From Parasitella parasitica (taxonomy: Eukaryota > Mucoromycota > Mucoromycetes > Mucorales > Mucoraceae), in the NCBI GenBank assembly GCA_025201805.1, contig MU619246.1:149519-213518 (forward strand): DNA of 64,000 nt, in the 5' to 3' direction. The number at the start of each line of letters is the position of its first letter. Positions within the stretch are counted from its first letter, which is position 1. Below the pieces are notes generated by a model. That model ran no database searches, was not told the DNA's origin, and saw nothing but the letters and a program-made list of their open reading frames with translations. The translations under genes and the position numbers were made by a program. Positions 40,437-54,409 of this stretch are shown in pieces.

Positions 40437-43400
40437 TTATTTGGTAAAGACGAGATCAAACTTGGCACCGTTGACATCTTGTTTTTCTTCAATAATAAGT
40501 ATCTCGGAGACAACCATTTTACTGATGTCTTGCAAAGGCTTTTTGATAACCTTGACCAAGGTAGCCTCTTGATTCTTGATAACCTTGACTAATTCAGAGT
40601 CTACTTCAGCAGCGGCGAAGCGATAATACATGCTGATTTCATCGGTAGGCAACAAATTGGCCTTTTTTCTCAAACGCTGAACACGATTAATGATTTCACG
40701 TGCAATACCCTCTTCCTCTAACTCGGGGTATGATTTGACATCCATTAAGACCAAAGAGTCCTTATCAGTATTAGCCTCATAAGAGGCATCAGAAGCTTCA
40801 AAATAACGAACAACATTAAGATCTTCATCAGTGACCTTAATACCAGAAACAATAAGCTCCTTTGTAGTAACAAACTCCTTGATCTGATCGCTAGTCATTT
40901 CAGGAAGACCCTTCTTAACCTTCATGGCATCCTTCTTGAGTTTTTGACCCAAAACCTTCCAATCAGCCTCAGCCTTGTATTTGACACCATACTTGTCCTC
41001 GTTATCGGTGATCACAATGCTACGAACATTCAGTTCCTCGGAGATATATGATTCTAAGGCCTTGATGTCGGCATGGTATTGAGGATCGCTGTGGATAACC
41101 ACCAATTCCTTCAAAGGAGTCTTGAGGGAAATATTCTTGCGTTCACGAATTGTACGGCCCAATTCAATAACGGCTTGCATACGCCCAACGGCACGCTCAA
41201 TTTCAGGATCATAGTATTCTTCGCAGACAGAGGGGAATTCCAGGAAATGAATGGAACGATCATCAGCAACTTTGGGGTTCTTGGAAGCAAAGTCCTTGAG
41301 GTTTTGATACATGTTTTCAACCAAAAAAGGTGTGAACGGAGCCATGGTACCACACAAAGTGAATAAAACTTCGTAAAGAGTGCTCATGGCCAACTTGGCA
41401 TCCTCCAGACCATTTTCGCCCTTTAATCTCTTACGATTGAAACGAACATACCAGTTGGTGAGAGTATCGATCATGTTCAACAAACGAGGCACAACAGTGT
41501 AAAGTCTATAAGCACTCATCTCGTTACGGATGAATTCAATGAGAGATTGGCAGGAAGCCAAAATCCAGCGATCCATAACATTATCAGAATTGTTAGTGTC
41601 ATCGTATTTGAAGTGAAAGTCAAAGTCATAGTCCTTCTTCAAGACAGCAGCTTGGGTAAGGAAGAACTTGTAGGCATTGTACCAAGGCAAGAAGACCTTA
41701 GAGATGACATCCTTAACACCTTCTTCCTTGAACTTTAAGGTTTCAGCACGGACAACAGGAGAGTTGATGAGATACAACCTTAAAGCATCAGAGCCAAATT
41801 TGTCAATGACAATTCCAGGCTCAGGATAATTCTTAAGGCGTTTACTCATCTTCTTGCCGTCAGCGGCCAAAACAAGGCCACTGACAATTACATTTTTAGC
41901 AGGAGGCTTGTTGAAGAGATGGGTAGACAAAACCAAAAGAGTGTAGAACCAGCCACGCGTTTGATCAATTCCTTCAGAGATGAAATCAGCAGGGAAAGAA
42001 GATTCGACCTTCTCCTTGTTTTCGAAAGGGTAATGCTGTTGAGCATAGGGCATAGAGCCAGATTCAAACCAACAATCAAAGACTTCTTCGACACGACGAA
42101 GGACACCCTTACCTTGCTTGGAAGGAATAGTGATGCCATCAATGCTTTCACGATGAAGATCAGTGATAGGAGAAACACCACTGAGCTCTTCTAATTCACT
42201 GATAGAACCAACGCAGACAACTTCTTCGTAGTCATCACTGACCCAGATAGGCAAAGGAGTACCCCAGTATCTGTTACGAGAAATGTTCCAATCGCGAGCA
42301 TTAGTAATCCAATTGGCGAAGCGTTTTTCTTGAACAAAAGCAGGAACCCAGCGCATCTCCTTGTTACAATCCAAAATTTTGTCGATGATAGGAGCGACAC
42401 GAACGAACCAGGCAGGCACAGCCTTGTAAATGAGAGGGGTATCAGAACGCCAGCAGAAGGGATAGCTATGCATAAACTGTGATTGAACAATCAAGCGACC
42501 CTTTGCCTTGATATCCTTTTGAATAACCTTATCAGCATCCTTGACGTACATACCCGCATAATCAGGGACTTCGTTAGTAAAGATACCAGAATCGTCAATA
42601 GGAAGAGGTAAATGGCCATCAGCAGTAATAGCACCGTGCTCAATACACACTCTGTAATCGTCCTCACCAAAAGCAGGAGCATTTTGAACAATACCAGTAC
42701 CGGAATCATCAGTAACATAGGTATCTACCATGATTTGGAAAGCACAATCCTTGAATTCCTCATAGAAATAATTGAACATGGGAACGAGCTTCCATCCCTT
42801 CATTTCAGAACCCATATACTTTTCGAGAACTGTAAACTTGGCCTTTTTAGGGTCTTTGTAGAGCATAGAAAGACGCTTTTCCATCAAAATGTACTTGTTT
42901 CCAGTAAGTTCGTCTTGAATCTTGATGTATTCAAATTTGGGATGAACACAGACACCCATGTTGGAGGGTAAAGTCCATGGAGTAGTAGTCCAGGTCAAAA
43001 CTTGGGTAGTCTCATCGTCAACCAAAGGGAACCCAACAATAACTACGAGACGCTGTGAATAATAAAATAACACCATGAAAAGAGGGAAAACTTACTGGCA
43101 GGATCGTTCACATCCTTATAATTTTGAGAGGATTCAAAGTTAGATAGAGGAGTAGTACAGCCGGTAGAATAAGGCATGACCTGTCAAACACGTATAAGAG
43201 CCATGGAAACTATAAGAGGTAAAAAATAAAAATAAAAATACATACTCTTTTACCACGGTAAACTTGGTCGTTCTCGAACAATTGCTTGAAAACCCACCAA
43301 ACAGTTTCCATAAAGGTAGGGTTCAGTGTCTTGTAATCGTTATCGAAATCAATCCAACGAGCCATACGTTCAACAGTTTTACGCCATTCGCCAGCATATC

Positions 43401-43899
43401 TCATGACGATAGCTCTGCATTCGGCATTGTACTTGTCGATACCCATATTCAAGACATCCTGCTTACCAGTAATACCCAACTTTTTATCAATTTCATATTC
43501 AACGGGAAGGCCATGAGTATCCCAACCGAAGCGACGCTCAACGGAATGACCGGTGTTGTGGGCATAACGTGTGACGATGTCCTTAATGGTGCCAGCCAAC
43601 AAGTGACCATAGTGAGGAAGACCGGTGGCGAATGGAGGTCCATCATAGAAAGCAAAGACAGGCTTGTCCTTGTTTAATTTCATGGAGGTTTGGAAAGCAT
43701 CAATTTCTTTCCAGAATTCCAGAATCTTCTCCTCTTCCTTGGGAAAGCTAGCAGTAAATATAAAATGTTAGCATACCTGCTGTTACAGTTTAGGAAACAC
43801 GTTTTCTTTACTTGAATTGACCAGATACTATCGTGATGTTTTATTAGTACTGCTACATATATTTTCAGTCTCGGTTTACTTACAGTCAGCCAAAGACAT
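40437..43899 (-). CDS. ILS1: Cytosolic isoleucyl-tRNA synthetase
   Basis: Five inferred exons (43899-43884, 43827-43812, 43747-43246, 43180-43096, 43042-40437; frame closes, 1074 aa, the family's usual length). The class I signature is [20 protein letters not shown] (HIGH variant HYGH) and the KMSKS loop is [13 protein letters not shown]. The editing (CP1) domain reads [31 protein letters not shown] and [12 protein letters not shown] follow. The C-terminal anticodon-binding region includes [10 protein letters not shown]. It charges tRNA-Ile with isoleucine in the cytosol. Exons 1 and 2 are only 16 nt each; together they give [19 protein letters not shown], which joins the conserved start. ATG 43899 follows a short leader. 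A bZIP-type TGACTCAT lies 227 bp upstream. Confidence 0.93.
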
Positions 43900-46800
43900 T
43901 TTGTAAAAGAAAATGAAATAAAGAAAAGTGAAACGTTGAGTTCCGATGTGTTTATAAAAGATTTTTTGATGGTGCTATTTGGTTGTTGTCAGGTAAGGTA
44001 TACCTCTGTTTGAATAACCGAATAAGCCACACACTGTGCCTATATCAATTATGACAATTACAGATATCTTGCTCTTATTGGCTTGATCATTTTACGAAAA
44101 CCGCAGTTTTTGTTGATGAGGGTATTGACTCATCCCGCTTGTGATATTATAAATACTCTACTTTACCTGAGGTGGCTATGCTAAGTATGACACTTGTCGG
44201 TTTCTCTCCAATTTAGATATCAATACTCGTACACGCATACACATGCATTTCAGGCACAATGAACGTGATGCCTTAGTTTTAATTGGAAATCAGGTTCAAA
44301 TCCAGAGTTCGATCAACATGTTTTAACGTAAAATACCCTGAGTTGGCCATTTCCATTTTTTAGATTAATCTTCAGTCATTATTTTTTCCCACTAAAGATG
44401 ACCCAAATGTATATTGAATTCTCTTATTTAACGAATATATACACACTAAATTGAAATTTTTAGCTGCTATTTTATACAGTTAAATTAGATGCAGAATGTA
44501 TTCATTTTATTCGAAAGACTATGTTCTATATGACACGCATAACGATACCGTACTTTTTTAAGTTGCCAAAATGCCTGTCATAATTATGATTCCAATCTGT
44601 TCAGATAACAAGTGAAAAAGGCTATAGAGTATCCAATTCATTGAACGAGAATTACTTCTCTATTCGATTACCTTAGTATGAGAGTACGACCATTAGACGA
44701 ATTAAGTCGACAAAAGCCAACTCAGGGTTTCACATTTCGACATATCCCAATGTATGTTAGCTGTCCTCTGCGGTGAAGCCATCATGATTGCGTCTGGTTG
44801 TGATTCTGATAAAATATTCGTAGTCAAATTTTGGTCTTTTAATCAATTGTTTTGTTCTTCGTTGGCCAAACTCGCTTTACTTTGTCGTTTAAGCTAATAA
44901 GAAGCCCGTTTCTATCAGGACAATGGCAGATAGGTGAGAGAATAGAATCACATTAAGCTCCATTTCTCAGACATTCATGATTGGGTAGCTTCTTAACTAA
45001 GTTGGAAAATATTTCGATTAACAACGCCATCTTCTTCATTAACTCTACGTATAACTAGTCTAGCTTGATCTTCATCATTTTTCTATCAACAATAGTTTCA
45101 TCACCTAGACCGCGAAACATTCAAACTTTATATACATATTTCTTTTTATCTTGATTTCCCTCTTTAATGCATCCGATTTGGTAGTTTGAGAAAAAATCCA
45201 CATTAACATACTCAATAGGCCAAACGATATTTTCTAGTTGTTTGATATTTCCATGATCAGGATTTTGTGCTAAAAAGGCATGAGATTGAGCAATTTCTTG
45301 ATTGGTGACTCTTTGTATACAACGACGAAGAATAAGCTATTGATGAGCAATAAAAAATAATCAAGTTCAATACATAAGTAGATGACAAATAGTGTATAAA
45401 AAGATGGCATTTCTGATCAATGAAGTCATTAGTTTTTGTGTCTGATTTTATTACTGCCATATCAATTCTCATTCTTTGGGGTGGTATTTGAAGTAAATCA
45501 TAGGCATTATTGATTTACACACTCCTAATATAATGACGTTGTGTATAAAAACATCCACAGAATGTATCCGTAATGATGTGCAATACAGCATTTTGTTTTC
45601 TTGCCATGATGAATCGCCTTTTCTGCTAATTCTCTTTTGTAACAAAACATGTTAATAAATTTAACTGTGGCTGGATTTGACATTAAATGGTAATTTTTTG
45701 CTATTACGCGATTATTTCTTAAAGACCCACACTGTATCAGTTGACCAGAACGAGATATCGAAAAGACTGCGACATTTATAAAACATTTGTAATGAAAGTT
45801 AAGCAAAAAGGATCTCATGGATTTCAAACTTGAAAGGAATGTAGGGTATCATATAACAATACATTGAATAATTAAGAATTATGTATCTTCTCTATTTTAT
45901 TTTAGCTGTTACAGAACTTTATAACATCTTGTCATATAGGTACTAGTTTATTGCACAAAGAATATTGCAAAAAGATCACAATCGTATCAATTTCCGTACC
46001 AAGCCTAAAAAGGTAGTATCAAGGGATTATAGTGTTTGATTCAGTAATCAAGGGCGATGCTTGTATGTATAAATAATTTGGGTGCATCATGTTAAGCTTT
46101 GGCTCTTTGTTATTGAGAATAAACATGAAAAGGTGCAAAGTAGTGGTTGTATATTCAGTGCATAATCAGCTGTTCGTCCACACATTGTTTGTTCGATGAT
46201 ACATCTGTACTCATTATATAGTTTTTTAAGGGGCTGTGTCATGTCTAATGATCATGCAAAGGTCGTGTCTTCATTGTAGCATTTAATAATGTTTTCGAGC
46301 TACTATATTCGTTTGCTTAAATGCCCAAACCAGGCCAACAAACAAAAACATTCGAAATTGTATATGATAGAGTATAGATACGACTGCATTTTATGTATGA
46401 GCTTAATCATGTTTAACTCATGATACCATGCAATTAAGGAGATGTTGCTCCAGAGTTACTTGGCTGCTTCTTTCATTATGAGCTTGTTGGCTAAAGTACC
46501 AAAACAGAAAATTGTTGTTAATATTTGGCTGGGTGCCACGTGTCTAGTTGTTGAGTGCGTATCTATACTAAAAATCAATCTAAATATTGAAAAAAAAAGG
46601 GGGTAGGTGCCTTGAAGTTAACCTAGTACAATTCGAGTTACAAGATACCACAACAGTAATTTGAAGCCATTTTTTCAGTGTAAAATCGATCGTTCGCTTC
46701 ATTATCTTTTGGAGACTATGTCATAAAAAGAAAAACGTTTTGGTTTATGCACATACCAAACTACTGTGAGAATCTGTATACTCCCTGGAATAAAGGCTTG

Positions 46801-47482
46801 GTGCTCGCTATTTTGATAAAATTGCTCTTCGGTGCTTACTTTTGCCCTGCTGGCATCGAAATTAAGTTCGTTCGTTGCCATGGAAACAAAGGTATACCTC
46901 ACCTGTCAAATTTCGTCTCGATCATATCCAATCTCCTCTCTGCAAATGTACAGATATTAAGCCTTATCGATTAATGTTGATGGATTACCCAAAAAAAAAA
47001 AAAAGGCAATCAGAATTTTACCTTTAAAATGCCTCATAAATTGAAAGAGGTCAAATATATTTACTCAAACTTATTATAGTTTTAGCACTAAGTAACTAAA
47101 ATGGAAATTAAAGATTACACGAGCACACAAACAAACATAAATACAAATACACAAAGTGAGGATCCGAGTAAAAAAAACTAAAATATTTGATTATCCGCAT
47201 TATGTATGATATTCAAAAGAAACACTTGAACCAAATAGAATCATTTGATATCAATAAATAAATAAAGTATAACAGAGTTTGGAAGAAAAGTTAAAAGATT
47301 ATAGAGTAGTACAATTAAAGAGACTATAGCAGGTATCGTTATAGATATATAGATATTTTTTATTAAAAAACCATGTATGTATACAGAAAAGGAACAACAA
47401 AAACGGGAGTCAATAATAAAGAAGATGCAAAACAAAAATAGATGGAAAGAAATAATAAAGGTATAATTATATGAAAACAAAA
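43900..47482. other. 3.6 kb intergenic region
   Basis: No gene recognised on either strand; scattered ORFs of 62-100 codons (45257-45472, 45525-45827, 46702-46902, 46747-46974) are not protein-like. It includes the ILS1 promoter. Confidence 0.45.
44126..44133. promoter_or_regulatory. Gcn4-type bZIP site upstream of ILS1
   Basis: Perfect TGACTCAT, the binding consensus of Gcn4/Cpc1 amino-acid-starvation regulators, 227 bp ahead of the ILS1 ATG. The position suits general amino-acid control of a tRNA synthetase gene; a single 8-mer can occur by chance. Confidence 0.35.
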
Positions 47483-48101
47483 CTATTGGACAAGGACATC
47501 ATGAAAGGAGCCATTCATCTGCTGTTGATGGTGCTGGTGAACTCTAGCATTACCACCACGCATGTAGAGTTGTTGATGGAAAATAGGAGAGGTATTTTTC
47601 ATCGTACTATATTGTTGAGGAGGTACAGATACAGGAGCCATATTCGAGGGATCGATGATTGGAATGGCTCTTCTAGATTTTGGAGGTGTTGCACTTCCTA
47701 AAGAAGACACAGACGACATGGAAGGTGAGGTACTTGGTGAAGATTGAGGTGACAAACGTTGTTGGATACGATCGCGATGTTCCAGTACCTCTGACGAGCA
47801 TTGGACAGGACAGAATTCGAAATCATCGTAGAAATTTCGAGCAAGTTCCAGTTGTGCTCGGATTTGACCAAGTCTCTCTGGAGAGCTACGAGATGCTTTT
47901 GAATGCGACAAGGAAGGCGATGCTGTTTTGTAATTAATATAGGTTCTTATAAAAAAAAAAAAAGTAACATAAATACTCACTGTTATGTTGTTGTGATTGT
48001 TGACGGTGAAAATGATATGCCTGCTGTTGTGCTTGTTGATGAGCTTGTTGGTTATAGTAGATGGTCATGTTATTATGGTGATGTTGATTGACAGGACTCA
48101 T
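47483..48101 (-). CDS. Gln/His-rich low-complexity protein of unknown function
   Basis: Two inferred exons (48101-47981, 47922-47483; frame closes, 186 aa). Residues 1-40 are Gln/His-rich (QQAHQQAQQQAYHFHRQQSQ). Residues ~50-100 hold a conserved-looking helix: SSPERLGQIRAQLELARNFY then DDFEFCPVQ and EHRDRIQQRLSP. The rest is Ser/Pro-rich with His/Gln runs to the end. I recognise no family; a transcriptional or RNA-related regulator is a guess from composition. The plus-strand ORFs over this gene are shadows. Confidence 0.6.
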
Positions 48102-49739
48102 GCTATATTATACACAAATAAATATATGAAACTAAGATGAAAAGAAAAAAGGAAGACAAATGATAACCATATTTATATACCTTTTTCAAAAGGTGAAATG
48201 TAATGCAACAAGTTGACTCTCATTGGACTCGTATATATATTCTATATTTACTATATTAACCAATAAGACCGGCTAAACAAGGTAAAACCAAATAGTCCAG
48301 ACACACAGACTAAACCCCACCATTTTTTAGGACACCAACTGCGCCCTAACCCGTTAAAACCGGTAAAATTATAAATACTGAATTTTTTTTTTTGAAATTG
48401 CTTGGAATGAGTACAATGGTATTTTCTTATATAAAATCTTAATAAGATTACAGATAGGTAGTTATAACATATGTCCAGCAATGTGTCACTATGGATTTGA
48501 CTTTAAATCCGGAGAACGTCATTTAAAAGATTATGTGGAAGCATAATCCAAGTTTGTTTAGGTTAAGACGACTTTATGCATTTGATTTGAATCAGCCATT
48601 CAAAACGTTTGTTTACTTGGCCCCTTTATAAACATTTTATACCACTTGTATTAGTATATCATTTGAGAATTCAAAAAAACTGCCCACACTAAAAATCTAA
48701 TGATATTGTTCAGATTATGATAACTCAATTTAGATTTATTCGAGTACGCAAATTGTTTGTTTAGTAGTGCTATTTTCTTTGTTTTTCCGTCTGTTTGTGA
48801 TGCAGATTGCAGACAGATGCATGTATACAGTACACACGCTGTATCATGACAGATCGACAATCATAAATTACCATCTGTTGTCATGACAACACTATTATTG
48901 TGCATTTCGAAAACAAAAGCCGAAATATTTAGCTTTGTTCAATTATGAGAAAGAGAAGTTAGTGCATAACTGCATGAATAGAATACAGAAGTTGACTGTT
49001 TCAGCAAATAAAAACAAATAAATTCTACTCTCTCTTGCATTTGTACTCTGCCCAACATTGAAATGTTGTTGGAATCCTTTTTCTGATGAAATAAATTCCA
49101 TGTAATTGCAAGTAGGTTAAGTTTAATGCATTCGATAGAGTAAAGAATCGACCAAGAAATTGAAAGATGAAGAAGAGAATAAACGTCTAGAATTACTATA
49201 TGAGTGATTGAAGACAAAGAATATGCTTAATGTAGCCATAGAATCATCTTCAAATTATGTAGCCTGATTTACAGATGGTATTGATTGTCTTGATAACAAA
49301 TGTATTATATGATACTAGAATTCTTCACCGCTCATTTTCCAAAGACAAATCAGATGCAAAACTTAACTATATCGCAAATCCAATCTCGGAAGCCTTGCTC
49401 TATACAGATGAATTTTATTACATTAAGGTTTTGGATATATGAAAAATTCGTATAAAGCAAAACGTTGTTTTAAGATTTCAACGGTGGCCGTTGATTATCC
49501 ATTATTTGACATTTGTAACCAATAAATTAGAATGCTTTCGCATTGGGAAAAATACTAGTTTCTTTCATATTGTAAAGTAGGAAAACCAAGGCGAAGAAGA
49601 CCGCTTGATAGGATAGTCATATTTTAAAAGCGAAGATTAGGTGCCATATATCATCATATGAGTCGAATTAGACTTTTGCTAGAAATATGTCCTTAGAATA
49701 CCAGATGAGAAGATCAGCGCATAGTAATTTATTTTGTAT
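48102..49739. other. 1.6 kb intergenic region
   Basis: AT-rich, no protein-like frame. It covers the promoter side of the Q/H-rich gene and the 3' flank of the homoserine kinase gene. Confidence 0.45.
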
Positions 49740-50831
49740 TTATAAATCGACGCAGGTAGAGCCGTCATTAACAACATCTAGAACCTTGTAGAAACATTCA
49801 AAATCACCATGTTGCTTAAACAAAGCGATTGCAGCCTCTGCAATTTTATCAAAATTCTTGGTAGCTAAAGCTAGAATAGTTGGACCAGCACCAGAAAGAC
49901 AAATGCCCAAAAGCCCGTCATATTTTTGGTGCGTGATATTGGATAATACTTCAGGGAGACCAGGGATCAAATTTTTACGGTAAGGTTGATGAATTTTGTC
50001 TTGCATGGCATTGTAAATCAATTCGGGATTGGGAGGTGATTGACTTAACGCTGTCGTCAGCACAGCTAATCTTTGAAAGTTGAAAACCTATCGCCGGCAT
50101 CAAATTAAATCAACTTGCCTCATACTCTTAACTGAACTACTTACAACGTCTTTCCTTTCATAAGAAGTAGGGAGCACAGCTCTAGCCTTTGCTGTGGCAA
50201 CCTCAAATTGGGGCACAATAGCAATACATTTAATTTCCTTTGCCCAACCCAAATTAACATAATGACCAATGCCAACAGGAGGTTGAGGAACTTGCTGTGA
50301 TAAAGCGATGTCTAGTAATGATTCAGAAGCAGGCACACCCTTCATTGCACTAGGATCCAATTCGCGCAAGTAGGATGCAACAAAACCACCCATTAAAGCA
50401 GCAGCGACATTGTCAGGATGACGCTCAATCATCAAACAATAATCCAATAATCTATCCCTTGAGAGGTTCAATTGACCAAGAGCATTGCCCAACAAGACAC
50501 CACCAACAACAGCAGCACCAGAAGAACCGAGACCACGGCCGAGAGGGATTGGGTTGTCAACATGGATTCTAAGGGGTTGAGGCAACTGAGAAATACCGTT
50601 TGCAGAAAGGACATAGAGAGCAGTCTTGGTAATCAAGTTGTGCTCTGGAGTAAGTGGAACATCCTTGGCGCCTTCTCCGGAATAGGTCATCTCAAAAGCC
50701 TTACCTTCCTCTAAAATTTCGACATCCATCGTTAGATACAATGAAAGGGAAATCCCTAAAACATCAAAACCGGGACCGATATTAGCAGTTGAACATGGCG
50801 ATTTAATACGGAATTTTCTAGGCGTATTCAT
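49740..50831 (-). CDS. THR1: Homoserine kinase
   Basis: Two exons (50831-50145, 50087-49740; frame closes, 344 aa). A GHMP-kinase: N-terminal CSTANIGPGFDVLGISL, the ATP-binding glycine motif PLGRGLGSSGAAVVGGVLL, DYCLMIERHPDNVAAALMGG typical of homoserine kinase, and the C-terminal motif 3 GICLSGAGPTILAL. It phosphorylates homoserine with ATP, the branch step towards threonine from aspartate, in the cytosol. Length fits fungal Thr1 (~350 aa). The single intron has a GTAAGT donor and joins DVVFNFQRLA. Intergenic regions of over 1.5 kb flank it on both sides, so there is no cluster. Confidence 0.94.
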
Positions 50832-52655
50832 GTTTTAATGGAGTTCTCCTAATCTATAGCTTCAAAAAAAGAATGAATTAGGCGATAGAAGAAAGTCGAT
50901 GTTGATGCCTTTTTACATGTTGTCAAATGAACTAACTCAGTCGTGACTGTAAAGAAGTGTGTCGTTTTTTGTCACCAAACTGAGGACAAGATGCAGGCAT
51001 TTAATTGGATATGCAGGCACTTCTTTAAATGTTAAGATGTCATTGTTTATGGTAGATTTGATATGTTAATTCTTCTGTGATTCCCATGTATAAGATTGCT
51101 TTTATGAAGTTTAGAAATAGAAAGAAATCAGGAAGAAGACATTGACCATCTGAGCACTGACATGTCCAAGCAATCACTGTGTTGCCAAGACGACACACTC
51201 AAAATTAAAAAAACATCTAGTCAATCATGGAGTGGTAAATTTACCATATCTGATCCTTGTCAAAACCAAGGAACAATAGGCATACGTACATAGACAACGT
51301 AAAAAATGAAGGGTATTTCTATTTGATATGTTAGAGTAAATCATGACGAGCATACCGATTAAACCGAAAGAGAGAGAAAGGTAAAGAAATCAGAAGAAAA
51401 GAAAACTGATAGCTTAAATACTCTACATTACTGTATAATTGCATTCCAGAAAGGCTATAGCATCTCGCAACTATCATAAGATCTTGAAAGAGCAAGAGAT
51501 ACTCGCTTGATTTCGCTGCGTTTTTTTAAGAAAAATGCATGCCCTCATTACACATCAATCGTTCCTTGCACTGGGCAAGCGTTGATACAAGTTTTTTTTT
51601 GTTTGTATGACATCTTGCTTTAGAAAAGGAGTACTTAAAATCATGAACACCTTCTCAACCACTATTTTAGTCTTAATAAGCAGTTTTGAATATAAAGCTC
51701 TCTTGCTTTTGTAGGATAAAAAAGAGAGTTAGATCGGCCATCAGGGGTTTTTCAAGGGCGTTTCGTGCGATTTTGTATAGAGCATGTTTATCTTATTACG
51801 GCGCATTGAGCTTTCTTCGCATTTTTGCATTGCCGGTTATAAACAACCTGAGTTTACGATGAGAAATACCATGTATGAATCATTTAAAATAGCAATTATT
51901 GTGTAGAAGGTGGAATATTTTTTGAATATAATCCTATACACAATGATGAATGTCTCACTTGTCCCAGACACTCTAGTTAAGTATCTTGACACTTTTTATC
52001 ATAAATACTCGCACAATAAGGATTTGGAGCCTAAATTGTTACACAAAGCAAAACGCTAGGTTCACTACAAGTTTTCAGTACAATGCTGGCACTAAAAATA
52101 ATATAGAGTAGGTCATTACAGCATAGACATTCCATGTCATGATATCGTAACCTGATCTCTAATACCGCTATTAATCTATAATAAAAAAGGGTTGTAAGTT
52201 CAGCTGTGCATGGAAGGCCATCTACAGCTTAAGTTATATGAGAGAGGATAGATACAGAAAGCAGTTATGACAAGTTTCAAAATACTCGCTAAATTTGCAC
52301 CGTGATCACCAGATTCAATAGCCCCAAAGCTAGCACTACTTGAGCTTATACAGAATGTCTAAAAGACTGCTTGGAAGTTACAAGAAAGGTGCTAGGTAGG
52401 CATTCATTGCAACATATCGCCGAGAATTACCTACTAATTAGTAAATCCTTCTTTGATTATGATGTAATTGAAACAGGATATAAATCCACTCGTAAATTGT
52501 CCACATGATTTCACTGGGTTTTAAGCCTATTGTTCACTTTCTGCGTGTGGAGTAAAGCATATAGGGGGCTGCAGAAGACAGTGGTACCAATTATAAGCGT
52601 TCGCCTACCTTTCTTTCTTTTTTACTTTTTTTTTCTTTTACTTTTTAGACCAAAC
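50832..52655. other. 1.8 kb intergenic region
   Basis: No gene on either strand. Divergent position between THR1 and the RBR ligase gene, so it should hold both promoters. Confidence 0.45.
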
Positions 52656-54409
52656 ATGGCGGACACAGCTACCACTACGACACCACACGAAGAGAAACAC
52701 TGGCTTACTGCACAAACCAAAGAGCTGTTTGCTAAATTCAACATTGGCAATCTACTGTTTTGCTATTGCTTGCCATTTTTCTACGTATTTTATCCAGCAC
52801 TGCTGATGCCGGCTATATTCTTACGGTCATTGTCGCTTGTTATCGGCTGGATTTACAAGCTTGTGGTTGCTCACCACCACCACACTGAATTTCCAACGAC
52901 TAGAAGAAATAACAACAACGTCCAAAAGACGGAACCGCCTTCCCTGGTTGAGGACGAAATGAACAACATGTATTTTTGGCTGCAGAGATGCTCCATCTGT
53001 CTTGATCAAACCTACAGCCTGTGTTTGGAGTCTTGCCGTGATCAGTTTTGCAAGGATTGCTTTTCTAGGTAATATATTCTCACACTCACTTGGTACTGTG
53101 GAATTTACAACCGGAATAGATACATTGAAGAAACGGTAAACCAGTCTTGGGGTTTGGGCGTCAGTCGAATCAAATGCCCTGGTAAGCATGTTGCTTACAA
53201 ATGACATATAGCGGCAAAACTCATGATTCAAAAATTACAGTTTGTCAAGAAACGATCAGTCAGGCCGAATGGAGTAGATACGTTTCACAGGATATTGTTG
53301 CCAAGTACAACAAATACAACCAACCTTATAGACCGTTTTCTCGATACTGTTCTACGTGCGAGCATCCTGTTGCTCCATGTACGTCACCACGATTTCAAGG
53401 CGTTTCCAGAGAGAGGCAAGTAACTCTTTTGTTACGAAAAGACATGGAATTAACTCCCACAAGTAGCCGCCTCGAACAAATTGCCAGCGATCTAGATGCA
53501 TTTTCAAAAGCGATCATCAACCCAAACTTGACCGTGTTCGTCGATCAAATGCTAATGGCGTTTTTGACCACTTGTCAAAAGGGCTCCACATTTCGTATTG
53601 GCCGAGTTCAAGATTTGTACAATCAAATGATTCCTGTCTTGGTCAAGATTGCAACGAAACAGCCAGATCTATACGACCAGGCATCCCATCTCTCAAAGCA
53701 ATTGGTTGCCTTGGAAGTGATACCTGAAGCATGGAAACAAACCCAATTTTGGCATGTGGCCAATTTCCCTGTAGAACAATGGTAATTTATCTATTTTTAT
53801 TATAACTTTAAAATTGTCAATGTACTCAACAATATGGCCATAGCAATCATTGTGGTGAGAAATCTTGTTTGCAGTGTGGTGAAAAGGCTCATGCAAATCA
53901 AAATTGCCTAGAGAATTTGAAATTGAAATTGCAAAACAATCAGGGTGGAGAATTGGCATCGACCATTCAATGGAAATTAAATCACACGTAAGTATATTGC
54001 GTGTCTTTGCTGGTCGATAACAGACACTTACCTCTACCTAGTCGTCCTTGCCCTAATTGCTCAGTCATGATCAACAGAGATGAAGGATGCAACAAGGTAG
54101 ATTGCTTGTTATGCGGACACAGATTTTGTTGGCGATGTGGTTCTGGCTGGTCTCAGCAGAAATGTGGTTTCTACAAATGCGGAGAGGAGCAGCCAGTATT
54201 GTCGCAGACAGCAGAGACAGCTGAATTACAGCCGACAATGGTAACCCCTGTTACAAACAATGTTTCGAAAGAAGAGGAGCCTTCCAAGGTAAGCAGCAGC
54301 AATGTAGAAAATGATGGGGTTTTTTGTTTATTTGTTGTTGCAGGCTGAACTTGGTGTGCCTGACATGCATGCGATTGACGCACGTAGACAGGTTTCTTCC
54401 ATCGATTGA
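52656..54409 (+). CDS. RBR-type E3 ubiquitin ligase with N-terminal membrane segment
   Basis: Six inferred exons (52656-53068, 53120-53181, 53241-53781, 53844-53987, 54042-54288, 54344-54409; frame closes, 490 aa). RING1: CSICLDQTYSLCLESC with CKDCF and later KCPVC. IBR: starts RYCSTCEHPVAPC, then resumes CNHCGEKSCLQCG and AHANQNC. RING2/Rcat: CPNCSVMINRDEGCNKVDC with the catalytic Cys in EGC, then CGHRFCWRC. RBR ligases pass ubiquitin from E2 to a RING2 cysteine before the substrate. Residues ~30-75 are strongly hydrophobic (LLFCYCLPFFYVFYPALLM onward), suggesting one or two membrane spans. About 130 helical residues interrupt the IBR between its first cysteines and the rest, which is unusual. 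Substrate unknown. Confidence 0.85.

Noticed and set aside
44281-44310. GGTTCAAATCC, a tRNA T-loop/B-box-like string
   Set aside because: No matching acceptor stem, anticodon arm or D-arm within 90 bp upstream; the complement of the following seven bases is absent.
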